Both the position numbers and the translations under genes were made by a program. The notes beneath the pieces are model-generated. The model did no database searches. It saw nothing but the letters and a program-made list of their open reading frames with translations, and had not been told where the DNA came from. This document shows, in pieces, positions 50,501 through 61,814 of a stretch of 64,000 nt of DNA; positions within the stretch are counted from its first letter, which is position 1, and each line of letters begins with the position of its first letter. Source of the DNA: Thunnus maccoyii (taxonomy: Eukaryota > Chordata > Actinopteri > Scombriformes > Scombridae); the NCBI RefSeq assembly GCF_910596095.1, contig NC_056546.1, positions 17,384,425-17,448,424 on the forward strand, read 5' to 3'.

Positions 50501-53380
50501 TTAATCGCACATGTGGCAATTTTCTTAGTCAATTCATTGTTTAGGTCACTTATCAAGCAAATACCAAACATCTGCTGACATTCCTATTCTCAATACAAGC
50601 ACAAATTCACAGTCAGTTCATGTTCAGTAAATACACTGTATCTTCACTCAAGGCTCCAGTTGTACATCATCCAACCAGTTCAGCAATTAGCCCTCACACT
50701 TACATTCATACTTTTGCATTATACAAGGGCAGAATCTGTTTTTGCTGGCAATTTGCCCTCCAGAGAACTTACATCAGTGAAAACAAATCTCTGTTTTGAT
50801 CCCAGCCATTGAATACGACACCTATTATTCTATTTGTGGGTTACCAGACAGAGAGGAAGAATGCAGCCTGGTATTTGCTTCGGGTCAGACGTTGAGCGTA
50901 GGAATGTGGGGAACTGAAGGTGCTTTATTTTTTCTAATGTTCATATTGTGTCTACTGAGATGCTTCCAATAGAGCGCACGCACATTCTCCACTCAGCATG
51001 CCTCCTATCCCTCTGGACAGTAAAGCCACAGCCAAACATGTGGGTTGGACGCTGAAGAGGTGAAGAAAAACCCCCCACTAAAGCATTAGATTAGGTCATC
51101 GTGTGGCATTTAAGATCTGGAAAAAAAAAAAAAGTAAGTCGTTGCCATCTCAGGAGAAAGAGCAGCAGCTTCCTGAAGGCCTGCTGAAGCATGCAGGTCC
51201 AGACGGTTAAAAAACAGGGGCCTACCAGGGGCTCGGCCATGCGTGACGTGCCGCACACCCCAGGGAGCTCCTAAACTTTTTGAAGCAAAGGGTAAAGACT
51301 GAAGAGCGGCTGACAGATGTTGCCGCGGACATCCGAAAGATCATCAAATGTACTGAAAACAGAGTGAAATGTCACTCAACGTGTACACCTCAAAGCTCAT
51401 AGACGGTGAGGGAAGGGCAACTGAGGACATGCAAAAATCTTTTTTAAACAGTTACCTCACCTTAATCCTAAATGATATACACAGATACCACAGTGTTTAA
51501 CTGCTTCCCCACAAATCTCTCAGTTATTCTTTTGAAAATATGATCTGTTCTTAACCCATTGTTCTTCTACACAAATAGGGGGCAAGAAAATCAACCATAC
51601 CTTGTTTTTGTTTGTCATTCTCTCTCTTTCTTTCCCTCTTCCTCTCTCTCTTTGCTTAGCATGTTTTGACATGTCTGATCGTTCTGTGTCCATACACATA
51701 ATCTCACCTTGCAACTCGAGCCAAGATATGACAAAAATGTCAATTATAATGTCTGAACAGCTACGGAGTCTGCAGCTGCAGAGATCACACACGGATAACT
51801 ACTGGTACAAACTTACACAGCCTCAAAAAGCTGGCAAGAACATCTAGCTGACCATGTAGCCTGAAAAATCCTTCGATTATCAGATTCAGTCACTGAGGAA
51901 TGTTTGTTGGGGCAGTGGCGGCCTAATGTGCATTCCTCCAAGCTAACAATTTGTGCCGTCTAATAAAATCTATTGAGTTTCAGGTGATGTGGGTGTATAA
52001 AGTAGCATATATATTCAAAGACTGGGTCAGGATTAATCTTAGAGTTGGTATTAATGTTAGAAATAGGGTCATGTGCATTATGGCGGCCTATAGAGGTCTT
52101 AAAGGCGTTCCAAGTAATCTCTGATTGAAATCAGTCTGGGGACCTTTGTTTGTCATCATTGCTCTCTCACACCCCATTTCCTCTACTGACGCCTATTAAA
52201 CAAAGACAAACATACCCAAAAATAAGAAATGGGGTCATTTTAGGGTTAGCTAAGATCAAAGTTAGAGTTACATTTCTAAAGATGTAGTAGCACCACTTTT
52301 ATGATGTAGCCTATAAAGTATACTTCAAAAGAGGTTATTAAGTAATATGTTTAGAATAAAGGGAACTGTTCAAAATGTCTATTGGAGGTGTGATTCTGAT
52401 GAATTAAGGAAATTAATTAATTAATTAATTAATTAATTTAAAAGCAAGTTATGAGGGACATGCACTATCCAAAAGAGATTTTTCACAACCTGACAACCCA
52501 TTGATGTTGAAATAGCTGATTGATGAAGCATTAATAAACAGGCATTAACCATTAATAAAGTCATTTGTTACAACTCATAAGCTCCTATAAAAAATCCTGC
52601 AGAAAAACAATAGAGCAGGGACACCACTTTCAGACATCAATGGCCGGTTCAGGATACAGTCAGCTCACAGTAGATCACCATGCATGCAGGCCATATAGAA
52701 GCGCTGTGGGGCAGCTGCTGCAGCTGTGTCCGCAGGCGTCATCAGCCTGAAACTCAATCCATCCTGCTCGCCCAGCCCACATCCCGTGGCTCTGTTTGAC
52801 TCACTACTTTGAACCGGACGAAGCGAATACCATGTCCCAGTGTCCGATAAATGCTTTCTAACTCAAGTAAAACCCAGTATAAACGTGCTCATACAGACAC
52901 TTTAATGTGAATGTTAAAATGGGAGGGGGGTGGGGGGACAAAACAAATAACGTTAATCTGCCTAAAACACGTTATCTTGTTTGGGGTTGATTTTGTAATA
53001 CAAAAAGCAATTTTAAACTGCAAAAATTAATTTAGAGGTTACCTTCCTATTTTACAAACTCAAACTTATGGGTGACTTTTCTCTTGTACCGTTACAACAA
53101 CAGAGACGTGGAGGCTGAATGCGACTGATGCGCTCCGCGTTTCCAAACAACTGGGCGGTTGCATGGCAATGCGCAGCGATGAGAAAGTAACAAAGCCATA
53201 AATAATATCGGACACTCACTTGTCCAGGACAAAATAGAGGTCGAAGGCGCCCTGACAGGACCTCTCCTCCTCCTCCTCCTCCTGTTGCTCTCCCTGCAGC
53301 TCTCCTTTCACCGACACATCGAGAATGAAAATTCCCAGCAAAGCCAAAGCGAGGAACATGCGAGTCTGCGTCCTCGCCAT
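31625..53380 (-). CDS. antxr1c: ANTXR-family (TEM8-like) cell adhesion receptor
   Basis: 18 exons, 578 aa: complement of 31625..31930,36163..36243,36357..36521,36608..36706,37267..37305,37395..37490,37755..37833,41238..41307,41794..41892,45783..45843,45950..46030,46117..46185,46750..46823,46911..46941,47537..47618,47914..47985,48069..48140,53220..53380. This is a type I membrane protein that binds collagen-type matrix and signals to actin. Visible in order: signal peptide (about 1-26), a Glu run from a CTC repeat, a von Willebrand A domain with MIDAS residues DKSGS (53-57), GGDT (T121) and TDGE (D150), an Ig-like region, one TM segment (about 321-343, then WWFWPLCC), and a cytoplasmic part with [20 protein letters not shown]. 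The last exon is a Pro/Arg/Ala-rich tail of about 100 aa, as in ANTXR1 and unlike the short ANTXR2 tail. Linkage to znf488 and gdf10 suggests the ANTXRL (antxr1c/antxr1d) lineage; c or d is not decidable. No frame break is seen. Confidence 0.93.
31931..36162 (-). other. Intron before the last ANTXR exon
   Basis: 4.2 kb with no recognisable exon. It contains (CA)n at 32215-32244, several shorter CA/TG runs (near 32494, 32692, 33346, 34208, 35807), a G run near 33987-33997 and an AAAG/GAGA tract near 35901-35931. Confidence 0.55.
32215..32244. repeat. (CA)15 microsatellite
   Basis: A pure CA dinucleotide run in the intron before the last ANTXR exon. Confidence 0.95.
36846..37223. mobile_element. 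378-bp MITE with a perfect 13-bp terminal inverted repeat
   Basis: The element begins TTAAAGGGGACAT (36846-36858) and ends ATGTCCCCTTTAA (37211-37223), exact inverses. The interior (TTCTACTGGAATATCTTTCT, CAGCCCCTTAGTTCAGCCTC) is a family I recall as abundant in percomorph fish. It fills most of the intron between exons 36608-36706 and 37267-37305, which would otherwise be under 200 bp. It has no coding capacity. Confidence 0.8.
37834..41237 (-). other. ANTXR intron, no gene established
   Basis: 3.4 kb. A plus-strand open stretch at about 38932-39034 ends at a good GTGAGT donor but resembles no protein I know. Sequence near 39185-39235 (TTTTCATTATTGATTAATTG) is a fragment of the hAT-like MITE family seen at 5361-5645. 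Confidence 0.5.
42246..42270. repeat. (TG)n microsatellite
   Basis: A pure TG run in the ANTXR intron between exons 41794-41892 and 45783-45843. A further run lies at about 42530-42549. Confidence 0.95.
44020..44499. repeat. Cluster of three long (TG)n microsatellites
   Basis: TG tracts at about 44020-44053, 44239-44278 and 44464-44499 lie within 480 bp in one ANTXR intron. The spacer sequence is unrelated between tracts, so this is a cluster rather than a tandem duplication. Confidence 0.85.
45139..45210. repeat. (CTCTC)n pyrimidine tract
   Basis: A pentameric CTCTC tandem array, slightly interrupted, about 570 bp downstream (in gene direction) of ANTXR exon 45783-45843. Polypurine/polypyrimidine tracts of this kind can adopt non-B structure; no function is claimed. 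Confidence 0.9.
48340..49075. repeat. Diverged teleost interspersed repeat, split by a second element
   Basis: Left part (ATCTCAACAGCTATCGGATT, TTTTGTGGTTTTGAGTGAAA) and right part (TAGCAAATGATAGC, CATCAGCATGTTAGCATGGT) match one family of fish repeats known for 'gttagcatgctaac' motifs (from memory). About 200 bp of a different repeat separates them. The whole lies in the 5.1 kb ANTXR intron 1. Confidence 0.6.
48597..48798. mobile_element. Nested nonautonomous DNA element (edges approximate)
   Basis: TTCTGGGCTACTGTAGAAAC and TTTTCAGGTGATTATACACT, ending in CACACTGCACCTTTA, match a second common fish repeat that normally ends in GGACCTTTAA. Its position inside the older repeat indicates later insertion. 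Edges are estimated to about 15 bp. Confidence 0.6.
49231..49657. mobile_element. hAT-type MITE with imperfect inverted ends
   Basis: The left end GCAGGGACGGCC (49231) is inverse to the right end GGCCAGCCCTGC (ending 49657) at 10 of 12 bases. GGGGCTCC recurs inverted inside each end. Flanks CCTTTTAG and CCTTTGAA may be a decayed 8-bp target duplication. No transposase frame is present. Confidence 0.55.
49658..53219 (-). other. 5' part of ANTXR intron 1
   Basis: No recognisable exon. Short TG runs (near 49914 and 50156) and an (AATT)n tract (52411-52440) are present. An open frame on the minus strand near 51520-51792 has no family resemblance. Confidence 0.5.
52411..52440. repeat. (AATT)7 tetranucleotide tract
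   Basis: A tandem AATT array in ANTXR intron 1. Confidence 0.9.
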
Positions 53381-55355
53381 CTTTCCCGGTTATGTTGACT
53401 ACTCCAACACTGTGACAACTAAAGATCTTCACATTTTCTCTCTATCGTCTGCTTCTTGAATCGACTGTGCGTCTTTCTCGCGTTGTTTCTCGGTGTTCTG
53501 CTCTGTTAGATCGAGGGCATTCACCCCTGCAGGAGTCTTGTTTCAGTTTAAGCCGGGCTCTGTCTCCAAGTCTTCGCTTTCAGATCAGAAAAAAAAAAAA
53601 AATGCATTGAGGCAGGGCAGGATGGAGGAGAGGAGCGACACCCGAGGAGAGATACAAAACTCCACTTTCCCACAGAAAAAAATGCCCCACAAAGTATGCA
53701 GAGTCCCTGCTGTCTGAGGTGGGATTATCCAAAGTACAGACTACTTTAAGAAGGAAAAAAACCCAATCAAGAGTGTCTTTAAATAAGCCTGATCGTTTCT
53801 TGTTTGTTCATTTTTAAACTATTCAGAGAAAGATGTCATAATGTACTGCACATAATTAATTAAGATTCAGTTCAATTGTTTAATTGCGATTTTTATCTCA
53901 CTACGCATAATTTAAGGATTATTTAGAATGTGTCCAAAGCAGGGTGGTCTCATGGGGTCGAGAGTTAGTTGTCGTATTTAATTAATTTATCGTTTTGTGC
54001 ATTGATTTGAATAATCGATAATTTAGTAATTTGTTGTACCAAGGATTTTGTGTGTTTTTTTAAGTGCCATTCGTTTGCTGTCTCTGGCATTTGCCCCCAT
54101 ATGAAAATAAGTGGAACTGCAAACATACGCGCAATTCAATTAAATGTGGCCTAAATGTGAATCGACCCATCAGGGATCTGATGCTGAAAGCTTTCTCAAG
54201 TTTTCATGATTGCCATCAAATTTCCCGACACAATGTTGGGTAATTTTGAAAGTGAAATAAAATACTTTTTATCCTTTCATTTCACTGATTCGTTTTACTC
54301 GAACCAGACTGTTGGAGTGCGCTTGAGGAGTCCCCGGAGGCTTTCATGTCTTCCCGCTCTCTCATTACAGAAAGTTGGCTCAGTAACCACCAGGACATTT
54401 ACCCAAAACCAAAGCTTTGATGCAGAATAATTCACTAAATACTCACGAGACAGAAACATTTACTTTATGAATAATGCATTTGCCCGGTGGCAAACCCAGA
54501 CCACCCTGCATCATGTCATATAATAATGGCCAATTTTACAATTTCCCATAACCCACATTAGCCAGGACAATTTCCATCACTCGGTCCGTGGAACTGGACT
54601 CATTGTTTCCAGAAACGTGACCAAAAACCGTCGTTGGATCCCACATAGCGTGTGCAAACTGAATTCAAGTTGGATACACTGTGTGTTGCGAAAAGTGGAA
54701 TTATTGAAGTGAAGTTCATTTCAAATCATTATGCTGACAGACAATAAGATGTCAGGGTGGCCACAAGCACGCATTAAAAATGATTTTCATTTGACTAGCT
54801 GCAGGCTGGCAAAGGCTTACGTGAGATTTATGCCGCGGGTTGTGTTCCTGTAACACCATGGTTGAAATGACAAAATAAAGAGACTAGATATATTATATTT
54901 AAAACGTTTCACGCTAAAAGGTGAAAGTTCTGTCTTGTCTTTATGTGATTCCCAGCGTGTCCACATCAATCCACACAAAAGCGTGACATACTTCAGACCC
55001 GAAGATCATCATCATATCAGCGCTTTCTATCTCTACTCGGCCCCATATCTCTTCTTCATAGCAAAGAATGCAAAATCAGACAAGAGAGAATTTTGCCAAG
55101 GGACCAAATTCAGTGCTTGTGTGCGCGCTTGTGTGTGCCTGAGCGCGCACGTGTTTATATCAATGCGCAACGCTTCAGTGCGCTCTCTGAAGGGGATAAG
55201 TGGGAGTGGGAGAGGAGAGGGGCGCCAGTACGGAGGAAGACACAGTCGGATAACTTGCTCGTCTTGTGGTCACCTAAAATAACGAAAGCACACCGTTACA
55301 GAGGTCCACTGCACCTGCTGCAACGCGCTGCCACGAACCACAAACATCCTCCTCC
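53381..55355. promoter_or_regulatory. Divergent spacer between the ANTXR gene and the znf488-like gene
   Basis: The two genes point away from each other, with about 2 kb between the ANTXR start codon and the znf488 leader exon. The ANTXR-proximal 200 bp and the 55110-55330 end (GCGCGC, CGCACGTG near 55144-55151) are CpG-richer than the middle, which fits two promoters. No coding exon is seen. Confidence 0.45.
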
Positions 55356-55366
55356 ATGTCCAGCGG
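55200..55366 (+). other. znf488: Probable leader exon of the znf488-like gene (left edge approximate)
   Basis: A GTGAGT donor starts at 55367. This exon carries an in-frame ATG at 55356 which, joined to 56137, would add seven residues (MSSGLTM). The conserved start is the downstream ATG at 56144, so this exon is called mainly 5'UTR. Confidence 0.5.
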
Positions 55367-56136
55367 GTGAGTCCACATGATGCATTCCTAATCTGCTTTC
55401 TTCACAGGGACACACGACTTTATCTTTAAAACCCTTTATTTTTAATTGGGAAATTGGCGTGTTGGAGATATCAGCATCATTCAGTTATGATGCTGCGCAG
55501 TCAGCTGTCAACAAATAAAAACTCCATGTACCTCGCGATACTTTATATCGGCCAGAGCTAGAAAAATCACTAGACACATAATTTGCGTTTGTCAATATTG
55601 TTAATAAATGTGGAAAAAACGAATTGAACTTATCTTGCGTACAGAGGAGGCAGTTAGGATCCACGGCAGATGGGGAGACAAAAGGAGAAACCGACTGAAA
55701 AACTGAGACAAAGGACGTTAGAAACCATTTTGCCTGGGCACCGGCTGTGCCTGCTTCACAGTTGGCACGCCACATTTTAGAAGAAAGAAAAATATTGTTG
55801 TAGAAATTGCTATTTTTAAAAAAAATCACACATGCAAGGCAATTCAGCGTCATTTTAGAGCATCTGAATCCAAATCAGCTATCAGCAGATATCAGACCAG
55901 CAAAACCCATATTTCATCTCATGTATTTGTTTCTGTTCAATATATTTTGTTTTGACTAAACAAACAAAAGATTAAAACGTGTATTCGTTGTTTTAGTCCT
56001 TGTGATTTAAGTCTAATTGGATTATTGATGAAGTTATAGGCCTCATGATGTTACCTTTCAGTTAAAATAACAATTCTACAAACCCATATTGTTTACCTGC
56101 TCTTTAACTAATAACAACCGTTGTATTTTATTACAG
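55367..56136 (+). other. First intron of the znf488-like gene
   Basis: 770 bp between the leader-exon donor and the acceptor AG at 56135-56136. No other feature is seen. Confidence 0.5.
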
Positions 56137-56143
56137 TTTAACG

Positions 56144-58139
56144 ATGGATCACACTTTCCTGCCTCGGTCCATCTGGACCGGTGACAGTAAATTCCTCCAG
56201 CATCCAGCGGACCTCTACACCAGTGTGGTCGTTACGCGCAGCATCCCTGCAGGCACGTGCTTTGGTCCATGTGTGCTCCAACACACTTTCTACGACACCA
56301 TCGCCTTCATAGCGCAGAAATCCTGCGACAAGAGAGCGAAATCCTACGTGTTCAGGGTGAGTTGTGCAACTTTGTGATCAGCTGGTCAGGCAACATGGAC
56401 ACTAAACTTCAAAGAGATGGTCTCATGTGGCATCTCTTAACAGCTCTTGGTGGGCCAAAAGCCTTTAGGAACACTTGATTTGCTCGTTCTTTTTGAAATT
56501 CTTACAGAAATTACTTTATTTGATTGCATTTTTATGTGCGCCTGCAATTTTTGTTTGTAATGATGCTGTAATCAGATTAACAACTATGCCCATGTTTATA
56601 ATCAATAATTTCAAGGCTGTAGAAAAGACAGAAATTAAAATGTGGGTGGTTCCTGTCAACAGGTGGACCCTGAGGCTATGCGTAATTCTGCGTTGGTGCT
56701 TTCCTGGCTGCGCCTGGTGCAGGCTGCGCGCAATGAAGAGGAGCAGAACACTGAGGCTTTTCTGAAAGCGGGTCAACTGTATGTGCGGACCACCCGAGAC
56801 ATCCGGCAGGAGGAAGAGCTGCTGGTGTGGTACGACCAGGAGCTGTCTCACCTACTGGGATTCACAGACATGATCAGAGGATCAAGTGAAGGTGAGGCAG
56901 AGCTCTGTAACGCCATGTTTTATTGATAGAAGCTTGTAAAAGGATGTATATTAACATTTCATTTGCACTTTTATTTAAAATACATGCCTATTTGATTTAT
57001 CTGTAGATATACTTATCATGTTCTTATGACCTGTGTCTCTTGCAGAGTTCAAATGTGGAAAATGTAACCAGGTCTTCAAGAATGAGTATCCATATCTGGC
57101 TCACTGCCGATTCCTGTGCACCCAAGTAAAGAGTGACACTTGGAGCCGCGAGGTTTACGAGCACAAGCATGTGGAAATTAAGAGGCAACATCGAGTTACA
57201 GATTTTCACAACATCGCCAGAGATTTGGAACACAAAAAGTCTGGCAGCAACGAGGACACAGAGATTCCACCCAAGAAAAGGAAATACGAGGAAACTCTAT
57301 ATCTCAAAGGGCGTAAACCAGTTCTGTTAGAAAAAACAAATATTTCAAATGATGGTAACATTACGCAGCTAAGCAGGGGCCAAGATCAGGCAGCAGGAAA
57401 TGCATCTGGCTCTACAGGGAAGTTGAAAGCTGATAGGATCAAACCGGATGATTTGGGATGTAAGAATGATGCTTTTGGTGAGGTGGGAGAACCCAAAGGG
57501 ACTTTTACGCACGACAGAGAGATGGACACAGAGTCGGAGACAGGAGAGAGCTCTGGTGTGCGCTCAAGCAGCAGAAGCGCGTTTTCTCCAGTCCTGTCCA
57601 ACAGTCAAAGCGAGCAGAAAAGTGCTTTTTGTAAACCGAGCACAAGAACTTCTCCAAGTGAGCCACCGGCACATCTCAGCAGCGCAACAACAGCCCCCTC
57701 TAGCCGCTTAGAGGAGATGAGTGATGCTTTCACCTCCAGGACTGTTATGGGATACAACAATCTGTTGGCATCCAACATCCTGAGCGGTGATTTACAGACT
57801 GTGCCCTCCCCGGTGACATTAAACAGCGCTTTCCATTACGCACCGGAGCACTGGTCCAGGAACATTGGCGCTCAGCTCCAGACCACCTCTTCTCTCACCA
57901 TCCTTCCGCCGACTTTCACCTCTTTCGGCGTGTCGGTGCAGAACTGGTGCGCCAAATGCAACCTGTCCTTCCGCATGACCTCCGACCTCGTTTTCCACAT
58001 GCGCTCTCATCATAAGAAGGAGTTCGCAGCGGAGTCCCAGGTGAGGAGGAGGCGGGAGGAGAAACTCACCTGCCCCATCTGCCACGAATACTTCCGAGAG
58101 CGCCACCACCTGTCCAGACACATGACCTCTCATAACTGA
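56144..58139 (+). CDS. znf488: PR/SET-domain zinc-finger protein, PRDM8/ZNF488 family
   Basis: CDS is join(56144..56356,56663..56891,57046..58139), 511 aa. The family acts as nuclear transcriptional repressors in neural and oligodendrocyte development (PRDM8, ZNF488). A PR/SET domain fills about residues 10-140 (SIWTGDSKFLQHPADLYTSV, FGPCVLQHTFYDTIAFIAQK, EEELLVWYDQEL). Zinc finger 1 (CGKCNQVF, about 151-172) lies just after it. DFHNIARDLEHKK near 200-212 is a PRDM8 motif. PPKKRKY near 222-228 looks like a nuclear signal. Two C-terminal C2H2 fingers follow, NWCAKCNLSFRMTSDL (about 449-470) and CPICHEYFRERHHLSRHMTSH (about 490-510). The ATG at 56144 gives the same 10 residues before the IW tryptophan as PRDM8. 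The HEYF finger and linkage to gdf10 favour ZNF488 over PRDM8. No break is seen. Confidence 0.9.
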
Positions 58140-58405
58140 GACAACAAAGGACAGAAAAAAAACTATATTTATTTCCCAAATGATGCGTAGAGCGTCGTCT
58201 ATATTTAACAGATTTAGATTCACGGCAAGACTTCGTAACAGTGAATGTAGGTAGCTGTAAAGAAAATAGCAAGTGGCCATCACAGCCTGTCCACTAGATG
58301 ACGATAGAGGTACGTGGAAGCTGATCTCACTGCAGTTTGTTGTCTGTCCTTCAGTCCTGTATGTTAGGTTGATGCTTATTTTGTGCCTTATGGAACTCAG
58401 GATGG

Positions 58406-58411
58406 AATAAA
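58406..58411 (+). terminator. Poly(A) signal for the znf488-like gene
   Basis: AATAAA lies 267 bp past the stop codon. Confidence 0.6.
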
Positions 58412-60133
58412 ATGACGGAGAGATCTCGAGGACAGCTCATGATTGTCATAAATATCTCGACGCAATCCTCTTATTTATCAGCTTATCTCTGCTTTGTACA
58501 TGCGATATGGATTGAGTGTGTTTGCACATTCATTTTCAAATTTAAAACTATCAAAAATGAAACAGACGTGTCGAGTTTTTTCTTCCACCATCATGTTGGT
58601 TCAGGTCAGTTGATCAGAAATTGTGTTAATTTTTGTTTGTTCCAAAAGAGCCGTGAAACTTTCTCTTGTGATAAAGAATAATCTAGATAATCCAGACTGT
58701 CTTGATACACCTGAACCGTGCAGATCATGGTCAAGAAAAATAATAATTTTATAGAAACCAATGGGAAGACTGCACCAAATGACTGGAAATAAACATCTTT
58801 TTGTTGCCACCCAGCTCTCATGCACTGACTAACAATATGAGACATACATTTTGTTATAGACGCATCAAAAACAATCTGTATTTTCCTTTGTGATGTTTCA
58901 CTCAACATTTAAACATGCTATTTGAGAAAATGGGCTGGAATATGATGAGTAAAAAAGGTTCAAAAATGAAGCCAAGATCTAGTTTAAAAAGCTTAACAGT
59001 TATCATTCATCTGCATACCTGGATGGGGTCCACACAAGCCTGCTGCTGTGTATTTGTGATTTTTTAGTTCTTCTCCACTAACAGTGAGTTTGCAGCCCAT
59101 TCAGGTCAGGCTGCGGACAGATGGACATAAATAGCCGTCTCTGTTGCAGGTAAATGAGGCGGGAAGAAGGCATGAAGTTCATGGGAAAGTCAAGCCTCGA
59201 CCCTGTTCAGTCTCTCACTGTAATGTAAGCAGGGATGTAAACCCACCCACACTGCTGTTATCTGCCTTTACTTGAGAGTTTATGCTCCCAGTTTCTTCGT
59301 CTACCACAAACCGATTAATCTATCAACAGGTGCCTTCAGGGAGTTCATTAATACTTTTCTGGAAATATATCAGATTTCTTTGGAAAACATCACACAAAAC
59401 ACTTAAATATGTGAGCAAATACAATGAAGCATGATGTTTCTATGAGTTTTAAAACTTTAGCCTGTAATTCCTTTAAGATTGTTTGGACAAAAGTTAAATT
59501 CTTTGGATTGGCAGTTGCATGTTTTTTCACTCTCTAAAGGAAAAATAAGATTTTTTACATAAGACACCCAGTGGTCTACATGATTAAATGGGTGATTAAG
59601 AGGCACAGTGTCACTCTATTATTGTTATTTCCTAATGAACAGAGCTATTAGTTCTCTGAGCTCAGTAACCATGTGAGGAAAGAGCCATTTCAGCCCAGAC
59701 ACAGAAAATCCTCTGTTTTCTAATAATGGCTGTATTGCTCTCCTTTAATTGAACGGTCATCATGTGGAAAAACAAATATTGTTCTTGGTTTCCCCGCTTG
59801 CCTCGTTTCATTTTGGCTTGTAGGCATACTGGGCTCTGAACGCGAGCCGAGACTACTGTGGTTTTCTCGACTGGACTTGACCATTGTAAGTACTCTCCTG
59901 TGACTGTGATTGCGGTTGACATTGGGTTCACTTTGTAATAGCAGACTGTGGGTCCCGACTGAAAAAAGGGATCAGTCGGGAAATGAGGGGAAAAAATGAA
60001 CCTGGATGTGTCATTACAATTGGGCCAGCCTACTTTGAAGCTGAAACATCTATTAATGTAAACATGATTTATAATAACCCTAATTACAGTCATCATCTTA
60101 GTTTAAATGGGGGTTAGACCCCAGAAATGGTGC

Positions 60134-60170
<37 letters not shown>

Positions 60171-61808
60171 GAACATTTCCACTTGTTCAAAATTGGGGAA
60201 AACTGATTCCTGCATTTGGTGTTTAAGACATCTTTTACCGCATCCTCAACCACGGATTTAAGATAATCTTTTCAGTGTTTTGATACTGCTCATCATCTCA
60301 TCATCACATATTAGAATAAAACAGCAGCACACGTTGGTCTAGTGACTACTGTATATAATATTGCAGGGCATGCTGTCTCTTATACACCTTTCCTTTCACA
60401 AAACACCCATTTAATTAAACTCTTGTAATACTAAAATGGTAAAGAAGAATTTATCATATTTTTTTATTACCATGCTAAAATGATACCACGATGATTTGTT
60501 TGGACAATACTTACTGGGTTAATACAGTACAGCTTCATGTTTTCTTGTTTAACAGCATTGACTCAAAGGGGATTTTATGTGGCTTTTTATGTCTATTAGC
60601 AGGAAAAGACACTTTAATGTCAAAGTGAAAACAGATTTCTAACAAGTGATCTAAATTAATTACAGATATAAAATACAAAATACATGTTTGTGTAAGTATT
60701 CCACCTCCTTTAATAATTAAAAAAACATGTAAATCATTGCTGGTGCAGCCAGTTGGTTTTAGAAGTCAACTAATTAGGTAAATGCAAATCACCAAGGGCT
60801 TTCAATCAGCTGTAGTATAAACACAACTGTATCTGAAAAGTCCAGCTCTTGATGAGTTAGTATGGTATTTGGGTCCTTTTCTGTTTATCCGTATCCAAAA
60901 AAAGATCCCCTATGATTCAATGTTGATGTTCTATATGTAACTGAAGAAAGCAATGCAGACAGTAGGGGAAACAATTTGTTTTTTGAGCAGGTTGCTGATA
61001 GAACACTGCTCTGTTTTTTTTTTTAGCTTTCCATAGACTTAAATTATAATTCTTAACTGCAATAAACAGCGTAAGACCTCAATCTTCTGTCCCCCAAGTG
61101 ATTACTAAATGTCTCCGTCTTTGAGACAAAATTACTGTCCAGTCTTGGTAAACTTCAAAGCATTCAGCTGTTGTAAACAGATGTGGTGATCAGTGCCGAC
61201 TTTTGCAGGCTCAAGGCGAAACAATTGCAGAGTAATGGGTTAATAATCAAAAGGCACCCTCTGTCATTTCACTGTCAGTGTGACACACTGTTTACGCAGC
61301 ACACGGGTCGCCTCCTTCTTCCTGAGACTAAAAGTGACAAGAATCTGTATTTTCTTTCTTCAAACATCTGTTGGAAAAATAGTCCTTTGAGGAGAACATC
61401 CTGCACTTAGAAATAAATGGGTTGGCGGGGGCAGATGGGTAAAAAAGGGGGAAGCGCAGCATGTTTTGAAGTTCAAGTGGCTGACGTCCTAATTGGTGCG
61501 TGCCTGCCTTCTCCATCAACCATTAATCCACGGCGGCCACATTATTTGCTGGACAACAGACGTCCGAGCCTTTGGTGTGGGGGTAATAACGGGTCAAGGG
61601 GCTTTAGGGGAATGTTGGTTATCTTTGAGTGGAACCTTCCTGCCTTTGTACTGAAGTTATTTTGGAACAGTGGTGCCCTTTTAGGTTTGTTTTGACAAAA
61701 ATGCCCCCCACCCCACACTCCAAGAATCTAGTGTTATATGCAGTAATGACCAAGAATAACAGAGACAGTATGAACCAATAATATTCTAGTATTGGATTAA
61801 ATTACTTT
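58412..61808. other. Convergent spacer between the znf488-like gene and gdf10
   Basis: No exon is recognised on either strand. A 28-base A run lies at 60140-60167. About 60590-60850 (CAAAGTGAAAACAGATTTCT, CAACTAATTAGGTAAATGCA) looks like a worn Tc1-type transposon end, at low confidence. The longest open frame (144 codons, minus, 59662-60096) has no resemblance to any family. Confidence 0.5.
60140..60167. repeat. Poly(A) tract, 28 bp
   Basis: A pure A run. No retroposed gene or SINE body was recognised immediately upstream. Confidence 0.9.
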
Positions 61809-61814
61809 TTTATT
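61809..61814 (-). terminator. Candidate poly(A) signal for gdf10
   Basis: The minus strand reads AATAAA about 880 bp past the gdf10 stop codon. This implies a 3'UTR of roughly 0.9 kb. Confidence 0.45.

Noticed and set aside
59662-60096. 144-codon minus-strand open frame in the znf488-gdf10 spacer
   Set aside because: It starts with a non-ATG-supported context, has no recognisable motif and lies in AT-rich spacer without splice partners; open by chance.
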